Under the pieces are notes generated by a model. It was not told where the DNA came from, ran no database searches, and saw nothing but the letters and a program-made list of their open reading frames with translations. Shown one piece after another: positions 1 through 6,511 of a DNA stretch of 19,530 bases (position 1 is the stretch's first letter; each line of letters starts with the position of its first letter). The DNA is from Desulfobacterales bacterium (GTDB taxonomy: Bacteria > Desulfobacterota > Desulfobacteria > Desulfobacterales > JAHEIW01). Both the position numbers and the translations under genes were made by a program. The stretch spans positions 1 through 19,530 of the forward strand of contig JAQYWI010000102.1 in assembly GCA_030145015.1 (NCBI GenBank). The letters are read 5' to 3'.

Positions 1-1560
1 AAATATGAAAGAGATGAGGAGATGGAACGCATTTCCCAGTTCCATGAAGAATCCGGAACCCAGACCACCCGATCCGGGAAATGCGTTCCGCTCACCGATT
101 TCAGCTGCGGTGTGGATCTGAACGGAAAGCCCGTCAGGATTAGAAACGGCAGTATCGTGATTGCCGCCATTACTTCCTGCACCAATACCTCGAATCCCTT
201 TGTTATGCTGGGTGCCGGTCTGCTGGCCAGAAATGCAGTTCGCAGCGGCCTCAAGGTAGCCCCTTTTGTAAAAACATCTCTGGCCCCGGGTTCTAAAGTC
301 GTTATTCAATATCTGCAAGATGCCGGCCTGATACCCTATCTTGAAGCCATCGGCTTTCATCTGGCCGGATTCGGCTGTACCACCTGTATCGGCAACAGCG
401 GGCCGCTTCATCCGGCCATTGAGAAGGCCATTGTTGACAATGATCTCAACGTGGCCGCCGTGCTTTCCGGCAACCGCAATTTTGAAGCGCGGATCCATCA
501 GCAGATAAAGTCGAACTTTCTGGCGTCTCCCATGCTGGTGGTGGCCTTCGCTCTGGCGGGGCGCATGGATATCGACCTGAGCTTTGAACCGCTGGGTTTG
601 GATCCGAACGGCAAACCTGTTTATCTGAACGACATCTGGCCCGAAAACCAGGAAATTGAAGCACTGATCAGGCAACATGTTAAAAAAGATTTCTTTGAGT
701 TGGAATACGGCAAGATATTTGACGGCGATGAATTCTGGCGGGGATTGCCCGATGTCGAAAGCATCACCTATGATTGGGATGAAAAGTCCACCTATATCAA
801 GAATCCGCCTTATTTTGAAAATTTCAGTCTGGATCTGTCTAAAAAGGGGGATATCGAAAATGCCCGGGTCCTGGCGGTTGTCGGGGATAGCATTACGACA
901 GATCATATTTCTCCGGCCGGCGCTATTCCGGAAGAGTATCCGGCCGGTCAGTATCTGATTGCCAAAGGTATCGCACCGGCTGAATTTAACTCTTACGGAT
1001 CGCGGCGCGGTAATCATGAGGTCATGCTACGCGGCACCTTCGGAAACATTCGCTTGAAGAACAAACTGGTTGGCTCAAAAGAAGGCGGCTACACGGTCAA
1101 ATTTCCCGAGAAAACCGAAATGTATATCTATGATGCCGCCGTGGCTTACCAGGGTGATCGCACGCCGCTGGTGGTGCTGGGCGGGAAAGAATACGGTGCC
1201 GGATCCTCCCGCGATTGGGCCGCCAAAGGATCCAATCTTTTGGGGGTCCAAGCCGTCATCACCCAGTCGTTCGAGCGAATTCACCGCAGCAATTTAGTGG
1301 GGATGGGGGTGCTGCCGTTGATGTTCATGCCCGGCGAAAATGCAGAAAATCTGGGCCTCGACGGATCTGAAACCTATTTTATCGGCGGCATCGCAGATAT
1401 CCAGCCCCGGCAGCAGCTGGAGGTGCGGGCCGTCAGGTCCGATAATAGTGAAATCAAGTTTAAGGTCACTGTCCGGCTCGATACGGACATCGAGGTTGAT
1501 TATTATCACGGCGGCGGTATCCTGCCGTATGTTCTGCGCAAGATCATTCAGCAGGAATAA
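1..1560 (+). CDS. acnA: Aconitate hydratase (AcnA/IRP type), C-terminal part; 5' end outside window
   Basis: This enzyme interconverts citrate and isocitrate via cis-aconitate in the cytoplasm, using a [4Fe-4S] cluster. The reading frame is open from base 1, so the ATG at 22 is an internal methionine and the N-terminal ~380 residues lie outside the window. Visible hallmarks are ITSCTNTSNP (first cluster cysteine), GFGCTTCIGNSGPL (the CxxC pair giving the other two cysteines), LSGNRNFEARIH, and the swivelling C-terminal domain with FNSYGSRRGNHEVM, GGKEYGAGSSRDWAAKG and QSFERIHRSNLVGMGVLPL. The SYGSRRGNHEVM and SSRDW stretches carry substrate-binding arginine and serine residues. All three cluster cysteines are present, so the enzyme looks intact and functional. 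The order of domains and the motif spelling favour the AcnA/IRP family over AcnB. A related role such as 2-methyl-cis-aconitate hydration (AcnD) cannot be excluded. The next gene is convergent, so this gene appears to end its transcription unit. Confidence 0.93.
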   Translation, partial: KYERDEEMERISQFHEESGTQTTRSGKCVPLTDFSCGVDLNGKPVRIRNGSIVIAAITSCTNTSNPFVMLGAGLLARNAVRSGLKVAPFVKTSLAPGSKVVIQYLQDAGLIPYLEAIGFHLAGFGCTTCIGNSGPLHPAIEKAIVDNDLNVAAVLSGNRNFEARIHQQIKSNFLASPMLVVAFALAGRMDIDLSFEPLGLDPNGKPVYLNDIWPENQEIEALIRQHVKKDFFELEYGKIFDGDEFWRGLPDVESITYDWDEKSTYIKNPPYFENFSLDLSKKGDIENARVLAVVGDSITTDHISPAGAIPEEYPAGQYLIAKGIAPAEFNSYGSRRGNHEVMLRGTFGNIRLKNKLVGSKEGGYTVKFPEKTEMYIYDAAVAYQGDRTPLVVLGGKEYGAGSSRDWAAKGSNLLGVQAVITQSFERIHRSNLVGMGVLPLMFMPGENAENLGLDGSETYFIGGIADIQPRQQLEVRAVRSDNSEIKFKVTVRLDTDIEVDYYHGGGILPYVLRKIIQQE

Positions 1561-1706
1561 CCCGCTGATCAAACCCAGCCTAAAGATCATAACCCCGCAA
1601 TTGTGCTTACTGAGGCCAGCCCGACTGTACCGGCGATCCATTGTAAAAGAGCTTGATCAGATTAGGGCTTCTATTTTCCTAGTTTAGGACGAGAAGCTGA
1701 CGGGAT

Positions 1707-2204
1707 TTATCTGTCCCATCCTGCTTTGATTCCGCCGGGTGCCGACCAAAGAAATCCGCCCTGATGGTTGAACAAAACAATTGAAGATACTTGGCGCTTG
1801 TAGGTAGCTTGCGTTTGTGGAATATATAATTTCGTATTTCCGATTATCACACGGTTTTTATTTTTTTTGTCTTTCATGACGATTCGGGATCCTTCGGCTT
1901 TATTCGCCGAAAGAATAATTTGAAAACCGGATTCCTGACCGAGTCGCAATTGAGGAACGGGGGCTTGCGATTCGTCTATTTTGGGCAATATATCCAGCAG
2001 GTAACCCGGAGTTCCGAAGCTGCCCAATATCTTTCCATCTTTATCAACCACGCGAAACTCTTCGGCAATAACAACTTTCTGATGGCTGGGCGCCTTTTCA
2101 GCGTATGCGGATTTCGTTTGAAAAATTTGATTTGAAATAAAACCACCGGTAAAACCGGCAAATGTCGCCAGTAAAATTATAAATAACGGTTGTTTATTTT
2201 TCAT
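1707..2204 (-). CDS. Small membrane-anchored or exported protein of unknown function
   Basis: The 165-residue product is not recognised as a named family. Residues 1-4 are basic (MKNK), and residues 6-28 form a hydrophobic stretch ending near SAYA, consistent with a signal peptide or uncleaved anchor that places the rest in the periplasm. The mature part contains the pattern VVIAEEFRVVDKDGKILGSFG, followed by repeated short beta-like segments (LRLGQESGFQIILSAN, RVIIGNTKLYI, SSIVLFNHQGGFLW). Similar 'V.AeeF.lvD.dGk.ra.lG' openings occur in many uncharacterised bacterial exported proteins. The start is supported by AAAGGGGA about 5 bases upstream of the ATG. It is divergent from the Cys-rich gene at 2283, with 78 bases between. 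It ends convergently with the aconitase gene. It is a real gene on codon pattern, RBS and signal sequence, but no function is assigned. Confidence 0.75.
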   Translation of the reverse strand: MKNKQPLFIILLATFAGFTGGFISNQIFQTKSAYAEKAPSHQKVVIAEEFRVVDKDGKILGSFGTPGYLLDILPKIDESQAPVPQLRLGQESGFQIILSANKAEGSRIVMKDKKNKNRVIIGNTKLYIPQTQATYKRQVSSIVLFNHQGGFLWSAPGGIKAGWDR

Positions 2205-2282
2205 ATTTTCCCCTTTCTAATTGACGATATCGCTTGGAAATGCCAATTTATGATCACACCTATACGAGGGCTATTGTAATCC

Positions 2283-3083
2283 ATGAAAAAAGAAGAAATC
2301 AAGAAACTTGCTGAAAACAAAGATTTGATTTCCGGAATCTACAACTATTGCGATCGATGGTGTGAACGCTGCGCTTTCACCTCGCGTTGCATGAATTTCG
2401 CAATGTCCCGGAAGTATACGGACGATCCTGAAGCCAGTGATATAACCAATGAAAAGTTTTGGCAAAACCTTTCTGAAATTTTTGAAGCGACGCGTGACAT
2501 GCTGGAAGAATCCGCCGAGGAACTGGGAGTAGACCTTGACGCCATTGATTTTGAGGAAACATCACGGGAAGAAGGCATCAAAGATAAAATTGTCCGGAAT
2601 CATGAATGCTGCCGGGCCGCCCAAAAATACTATGAAAGGGTGGACGAATTTTTTGAATCTGAATATAAGCCCTCACTGCAGGTCGTTGATAAATCGGATG
2701 GAAAAAATGCACCCGAATTGCAAAAAATCGATAACCTGGACGGACCGGCCAGCCTGGATGAAATGATCGAAATCATTTATTGGTATCACCATTTTATTTA
2801 TGTCAAACTGATGCGATCCGTTCACGGCACTCTGGGCGATGCGCCGGAAATATTGGAGGATTTCCCAAAAGATTCAGATGGTTCCGCCAAAGTGGCCTTG
2901 ATAGCAATTGACCGTTCCATAGCCGCCTGGGGACATATGCACACCTATTTTGCGGGTCACCAGGATCAAATCCTTTCCATAATGATGCACCTTGACGGGC
3001 TGCGCAGACGGGTGCAGAAACTATTTCCGGAAGCCAGGAATTTTATACGGCCGGGATTCGATGAACCCCCCAATAAGGGCTAA
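2283..3083 (+). CDS. Uncharacterised Cys-rich protein with a CX3CX2CX5C site
   Basis: The 266-residue soluble protein has no family name I can give with confidence. Near the N-terminus (residues 20-40) the sequence YNYCDRWCERCAFTSRC gives four cysteines (C23, C27, C30, C36) in CX3CX2CX5C spacing, typical of a zinc or iron-sulfur site. A second pair (HECC) occurs near residue 108. The rest is acidic and predicted largely helical, with two His-rich helices: YWYHHFIYVKLMRSVHG in the middle and AAWGHMHTYFAGHQDQI near the C-terminus. These could be metal ligands, but that is inference. There is no signal peptide or membrane segment. A GAGGG sequence lies about 12 bases before the ATG, rather far for a ribosome site. 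The gene is followed after 15 bases by the GNAT-like gene at 3099, so the two are probably co-transcribed. Confidence 0.8.
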   Translation: MKKEEIKKLAENKDLISGIYNYCDRWCERCAFTSRCMNFAMSRKYTDDPEASDITNEKFWQNLSEIFEATRDMLEESAEELGVDLDAIDFEETSREEGIKDKIVRNHECCRAAQKYYERVDEFFESEYKPSLQVVDKSDGKNAPELQKIDNLDGPASLDEMIEIIYWYHHFIYVKLMRSVHGTLGDAPEILEDFPKDSDGSAKVALIAIDRSIAAWGHMHTYFAGHQDQILSIMMHLDGLRRRVQKLFPEARNFIRPGFDEPPNKG

Positions 3084-3098
3084 CCGAAGAGACTGAGC

Positions 3099-4160
3099 GT
3101 GGATGCCTGCATAATTACTCAGGATGACTTCAAAAAGTTAGAAAGTGAATGGGGCCGATTACTGGAAGCGTGTGAAAAGGACAACTTTTTCATGTCCTGG
3201 AAATGGCTTTCCGTTTGGTGGCATAGGTACGGCTTTGATCTCGAATGGCTTTTGATCGGGGTTCGGGACGGTGAACAGCTTATCGGCATTGCCCCGCTTT
3301 GCATCAAAAAAGTTTTGTACAAAAAATGTATCGCTTTAAGAGAAATCCAATTCATCGGCAGTGGATTGATTTGCTCGGAACACCTGGACTTCATATCGCT
3401 GCCGGGCCGACATAAAGAGGTTCTCCAAAAGGTATGCCGTTTTCTTTTTAGGGATTATAAAGATTGGGATATTGCCAAATTAACCGATATTTTCATCGGC
3501 TCTAAAACCACCGATTTTTTTGAATCCCAGGGCGCCGTTATTCGTAACTGGACCACCTGCCCCTTTATCGGGCTTCCCGGCACCTATGAAGAATATCTGA
3601 ACGGCCTTTCCAAAAAAGCGCGGTACAACGCGCGCAAAAAAGTCAAAAATCTTGAGAAAGCGGTATCCATTGAATACGGCATCGCCGACGAATCGAATCG
3701 ACTTGACGTATTTAATGCGCTAAAGAACCTGCACAATCTTCGGTGGCAGGCAAAAGGGATGTCTGGATTTTTTTGCGATGATACGGCCTGCTCTTTTCAT
3801 GATGAAGTTATTCGTCAGGTCCCTCCCGAAAACACGGAGCTGAGTTACATCAAAGACCGCAACACAGGCGCATACCTGGCGATTCATTATTCTTTCATAT
3901 GGAATCAAAAAATCTTCCTTTATCAACAGGGCACCAACCTTGACTACCATCGATATAGCCCGGGAATCGTGCTTCTGGTCTATAATATCAAAAGATATAT
4001 AAAAAAAGGGTATGAGGAGCTGGATTTTATGAGAGGAGATGAAGATTATAAATTCCACTGGACAAGAGACTGCCGGCCAAACATTCAAGTCATTATATTT
4101 AACCACCGGAAAATCAAAACCAGGCTGCTGAAAAAATTATACCTATTCATAAGCAATTGA
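3099..4160 (+). CDS. GNAT-superfamily acyltransferase, FemAB/CelD-like (Acetyltransf_6 type)
   Basis: This 353-residue cytoplasmic protein resembles the FemAB/CelD/BioF2-like branch of GNAT transferases, which move acyl or aminoacyl groups onto envelope precursors, polysaccharide intermediates or similar acceptors. Supporting features are the N-terminal half with MSWKWLSVWWHRYG and LIGIAPLCIK, the basic hinge YLNGLSKKARYNARKKVKNLEK (about residues 166-187), and the C-terminal catalytic-fold segment HYSFIWNQKIFLYQQGTNLD, YSPGIVLLVYNIKRYIKKGY and LDFMRGDEDYKFHWT. The last matches the usual 'G...YK..W' signature of this group. Translation starts at GTG 3099 with a purine-rich GAAGAGA upstream; there is no in-frame ATG nearby. 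It follows the Cys-rich gene at 15 bases, suggesting a two-gene unit. The donor and acceptor are unknown. No sugar or capsule genes surround it, so its usual context is missing. Confidence 0.82.
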   Translation: MDACIITQDDFKKLESEWGRLLEACEKDNFFMSWKWLSVWWHRYGFDLEWLLIGVRDGEQLIGIAPLCIKKVLYKKCIALREIQFIGSGLICSEHLDFISLPGRHKEVLQKVCRFLFRDYKDWDIAKLTDIFIGSKTTDFFESQGAVIRNWTTCPFIGLPGTYEEYLNGLSKKARYNARKKVKNLEKAVSIEYGIADESNRLDVFNALKNLHNLRWQAKGMSGFFCDDTACSFHDEVIRQVPPENTELSYIKDRNTGAYLAIHYSFIWNQKIFLYQQGTNLDYHRYSPGIVLLVYNIKRYIKKGYEELDFMRGDEDYKFHWTRDCRPNIQVIIFNHRKIKTRLLKKLYLFISN

Positions 4161-4232
4161 ATTAAAACAATACTTTTGAATAAAATAAATTCGCAATAAA
4201 ATTATAGAACGCCCCCGTTTTCTCACAACTTG

Positions 4233-4360
4233 TCGTTTTCCGGCCTGAATCGCCTAACGAGGCGAAGCTTGCAAAAGCGAAGACGAGTCCTCCTGGGGCC
4301 ATGAATTGCCTGTCCGGCATAGCTCGATCGAGCGGCGCCGGATCGTTTTCCGGCTTAATC
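4233..4360. repeat. Hairpin-rich non-coding patch with imperfect direct repeats
   Basis: The 223-base gap between the convergent genes contains two near-copies of TCGTTTTCCGGC (4233-4244 and 4343-4354), each followed by a similar CTGAATC or TTAATC, exactly 110 bases apart. Between and over them lie three perfect inverted repeats: CGCCT-aacg-AGGCG (4251-4264), the 12-base palindrome GCTCGATCGAGC (4322-4333) and GCCGGA-tcgttt-TCCGGC (4337-4354). No T-run follows the stems, so a classical intrinsic terminator is not clear, although the patch sits where two transcripts converge. It may be a dispersed structured intergenic repeat or a bidirectional transcription barrier. Only one copy is present in the window, so genomic repetition is not shown. 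Confidence 0.45.
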
Positions 4361-4383
4361 TGGCAGCTGAATTCCGTGGCCCA

Positions 4384-5409
4384 TCATTTTGGGGGTGCTC
4401 CGAGCACCTTGTTGGCGTGCTCGACGTAGCGGGGATCCCAGAATTGCTGCACAGGGACCTTACCATCAAGTAAACCCTTTTTAAACGCCCAGTCCTGAAA
4501 CTCCAAAAGAGCTTTGGTGTTCATGCGACCGTCTTGGCGCCATGTCCGCCAGCAAACATCCTGCAAAAGTTTTGGCTTTATCCGGGTATTATTGACTACA
4601 ATCTCTATGTTACGTGGTGTTTTCCCTTGGCTGGTTTGCCGGACTCCCTTCAGATAGGCGGTCATGAATCGCTTTCCCACCTCCGGGTTCTTTTCCAACA
4701 AATTCGGACCATACTCAAGGAAGGCGTGCTCTAAATCCGGAACGACCTGGCGCACGGGTATCCATAGGACATTGTTTCCGGCCTTCAAAATACGTGTAAT
4801 CCAGGGTTCGGCAGCAAACGCCACGTCGATTTGCCCCGACTTCAATGCCCCTATTGCACCCGGGGGGCTAACATCCACATTTTCCACATCAGCGGGCGTT
4901 AAACCGGCTTTGTTTAACAGCTTATCCATGAAGTATTCTTGATATGAGCTTCGACGAATATCAACACGACGGCCTTTAAGCTTGGATAGACTGTTCAATT
5001 CTCCGGATTCGATAAGTGTCTTCCTGGTTATTAGGCCGCCTGATACACAGCCGGTGGATGAAAAATAGCCTTTTTCTGAAACAATTTTGATCTTGGCACC
5101 GCGTTTCATCGCATTTAAAAAGTTGGTGTTGAGCAGTCCGCCCCATACATCGATCTCACCTCTAATCAGGGCCGGGATAGCTGCTGCCTCAGACATCTTC
5201 ATGAACTCAACCCTGAGCCCTTGCTCCTCGAAAAAACCCTCGTCCTGGGCAATGTACAAAGGCGCGAATGAAAGAAACGGAAATGTCACCACCTTCAGGT
5301 TGACGGGCGTTGAAGCCTGCTGCGCTTGTGCGGCAGATACGCTGATCTGGGAAAAAATAAATATGGATATCAAAACAGGCACTAAAAAATTTTCAAACAA
5401 ATTTTTCAT
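4384..5409 (-). CDS. NMT1/SsuA-like ABC-transporter substrate-binding protein (orphan receptor)
   Basis: The 341-residue product is a periplasmic type-2 solute receptor of the NMT1/THI5-SsuA/TauA group, which binds small organic sulfonates, nitrates, pyrimidines or aromatic acids for ABC importers. Residues 1-29 form a signal peptide (KNLFENF, a hydrophobic core, then VSAAQA) with cleavage likely before QQAST. Family motifs follow: VTFPFLSFAPLYIAQDEGFFEEQGLRVEF (about 40-68), the IPALIRGEIDVWGG region (about 78-91), LKGRRVDI (about 144-151) and ALKSGQIDVAFAAEPW (about 188-203). The ATG follows GGAGAGGAG at about 5 bases, and the nitroreductase stop codon lies inside this region, so the two genes are translationally coupled. 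No permease or ATPase gene is next to it, so it either serves a distant transporter or acts as a sensor. The ligand is not predictable. Confidence 0.9.
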   Translation of the reverse strand: MKNLFENFLVPVLISIFIFSQISVSAAQAQQASTPVNLKVVTFPFLSFAPLYIAQDEGFFEEQGLRVEFMKMSEAAAIPALIRGEIDVWGGLLNTNFLNAMKRGAKIKIVSEKGYFSSTGCVSGGLITRKTLIESGELNSLSKLKGRRVDIRRSSYQEYFMDKLLNKAGLTPADVENVDVSPPGAIGALKSGQIDVAFAAEPWITRILKAGNNVLWIPVRQVVPDLEHAFLEYGPNLLEKNPEVGKRFMTAYLKGVRQTSQGKTPRNIEIVVNNTRIKPKLLQDVCWRTWRQDGRMNTKALLEFQDWAFKKGLLDGKVPVQQFWDPRYVEHANKVLGAPPK

Positions 5410-5412
5410 ATC

Positions 5413-6147
5413 TTACTCCTCTCCGATGGCAACTCGATATCCCGGCCTTCCCATCTTCCTGATTCTTTTGAGGTACTGCAGGAAGTCTTCGTTACGCATG
5501 TATTTGCGCATATCATACCTGTCATAATGAACTAACTCATCTAATGGCAGGCGATGCGGGGGACCCGGCTCATATGCTCGATACCCTATGGGAATAATGA
5601 CATCCAGTTCTACGGGTTCAGGGTATCCCAAAATTTCCCGGAAGGGCTGTTGAAAACTGAAATCGACCCTCTGCGAGCCTAACCCGAGGGCTGCCGCGGC
5701 AAGGTGAATAACCATGGAGCAGTGTCCCATCGTCAGCGGAAGAACCCGTAAGCTCTGGTTAGCCACCAAGACGGAACCCCATTGTTTTCTGCGGTCCTGG
5801 AGTAGGGCTATATATACCGCGGCATCTTTCCAACCCCCTATCATTCCCACGGACTTTTCCTTTTCCGAGGGGGCAATATCAAATGCGGGAAGCCGATACT
5901 CCTGGATTCGCTGCTGCTCCATATGATAAACAAAGTCATGACATTCAAGGTAAGCCTTATAAACCTTCTCCTTAACTTCGGGGTCCTTTATCACGATGAA
6001 TTGCCAGGGCTGAGCATTGGCTCCGGACATTGCATAGTGAGCTGCGTCCAAAATCTTGGTAACGTATTCATCGGGAATGGGATCCGGCTTAAATTTGCGG
6101 ATGCTCCGTCTATGCTTCAGCAGTTCCATGAAATCTTCATATTTCAT
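5413..6147 (-). CDS. Nitroreductase-family FMN oxidoreductase
   Basis: The 244-residue cytoplasmic protein belongs to the nitroreductase fold, FMN enzymes that reduce nitro groups, quinones, enones or related electrophiles with NAD(P)H, or that carry out unusual flavin chemistry. The FMN-phosphate motif HRRSIRKF is at residues 12-19, the SGANAQPWQFIVI segment at 41-53, and the C-terminal ALGLGSQRVDF plus IPIGY region completes the fold. A long C-terminal tail (PGPPHRLPLDELVHYDRYDMRKYM and onward) extends beyond the minimal domain. It lacks the GWVS-type segment I associate with BluB, so 5,6-dimethylbenzimidazole synthesis is not suggested. The ATG follows GGGAGGG at about 8 bases. The receptor gene begins three bases after its stop codon, an arrangement suggesting that the imported ligand and the reductase substrate are related. 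Confidence 0.88.
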   Translation of the reverse strand: MKYEDFMELLKHRRSIRKFKPDPIPDEYVTKILDAAHYAMSGANAQPWQFIVIKDPEVKEKVYKAYLECHDFVYHMEQQRIQEYRLPAFDIAPSEKEKSVGMIGGWKDAAVYIALLQDRRKQWGSVLVANQSLRVLPLTMGHCSMVIHLAAAALGLGSQRVDFSFQQPFREILGYPEPVELDVIIPIGYRAYEPGPPHRLPLDELVHYDRYDMRKYMRNEDFLQYLKRIRKMGRPGYRVAIGEE

Positions 6148-6393
6148 AACTTATACCCTCCCTTTTTATTCCTTTTGCGATACCCATTTTTGCAGGAAGA
6201 TTTCATGTTGGGGCAGGTTAGTCAAGAAAAAAGACCACATTGTGATAGAGCGATTAGCGGAATTTGCTGAAGAAAAATAGGGACATCATTCAAAATTCGT
6301 TTGATTGTTTCAATCATTTTCTCTTTGGTGATCACATAAATATTAAAGCATATTTTCCAAAGCCGTTATGCGATCACAATGTGCCATAATATA

Positions 6394-6421
6394 TTGACAT
6401 AAGCATCGACTCTTGTATATG
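6394..6421 (+). promoter_or_regulatory. Candidate sigma70 promoter of the TRAP/hydrolase operon
   Basis: A perfect TTGACA (-35) at 6394-6399 is followed after 16 bases by TATATG (-10, four of six consensus positions) at 6416-6421. Initiation would be near 6428, giving a leader of about 84 bases before the dctP start codon. The palindromic half-site ATCACAATGTG (6373-6383) ends 10 bases upstream of the -35 box, a position suited to an activator. Confidence 0.5.
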
Positions 6422-6496
6422 GATAGAGTAAAAAATAAAAACGGATTAGAGGTGTATAGATTCGATTCTTCTTTTCAAATGGGACAACACCAAATT

Positions 6497-6507
6497 AAAG
6501 GAGGAGG
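6497..6507 (+). promoter_or_regulatory. Strong ribosome-binding site deciding the dctP start
   Basis: AAAGGAGGAGG lies 4 bases before the ATG at 6512. The same frame is open further upstream to a TTG at 6413, but that extension has no ribosome site, overlaps the promoter -10 box, and would bury the signal peptide that begins exactly at 6512. Confidence 0.85.
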
Positions 6508-6511
6508 TAAA

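Larger units (their letters stand above)
6148..6511. promoter_or_regulatory. Divergent intergenic control region between the nitroreductase and TRAP operons
   Basis: This 364-base stretch has no convincing gene and is AT-rich compared with its flanks. It must contain promoters for both the leftward nitroreductase/receptor pair and the rightward TRAP operon. It holds a perfect 11-base inverted pair CACATTGTGAT (6236-6246) and ATCACAATGTG (6373-6383), a midway palindrome GTGATCAC (6328-6335) and a second palindrome TGATTG-ttt-CAATCA (6302-6316). The first three share a TGTGAT/ATCACA-like core, suggesting one regulator with several sites. A sigma70-like element for the TRAP operon is listed separately. 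No good promoter was seen for the leftward genes. Confidence 0.6.

Noticed and set aside
1565..1660. Inverted pair CTGATCAA / TTGATCAG as a terminator after the aconitase gene
   Set aside because: The arms are only 8 bases with an 80-base loop and no T-run; chance is a sufficient explanation.
5413..6147. Nitroreductase as BluB (lower-ligand synthesis for B12, tempting because of the B12 mutase nearby)
   Set aside because: The sequence has generic nitroreductase motifs and a different C-terminal region without the BluB-type GWVS segment.
6197..6225. Leftward promoter for the nitroreductase using AGTCAA (TTGACT) as -35
   Set aside because: The matching -10 position reads AATCTT, with only weak similarity to consensus, so it is not supportable.
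6413..6511. N-terminal extension of the TRAP receptor starting at TTG 6413
   Set aside because: It overlaps a promoter-like -10 box, has no ribosome site, and the signal peptide and strong AAAGGAGGAGG site both point to ATG 6512.
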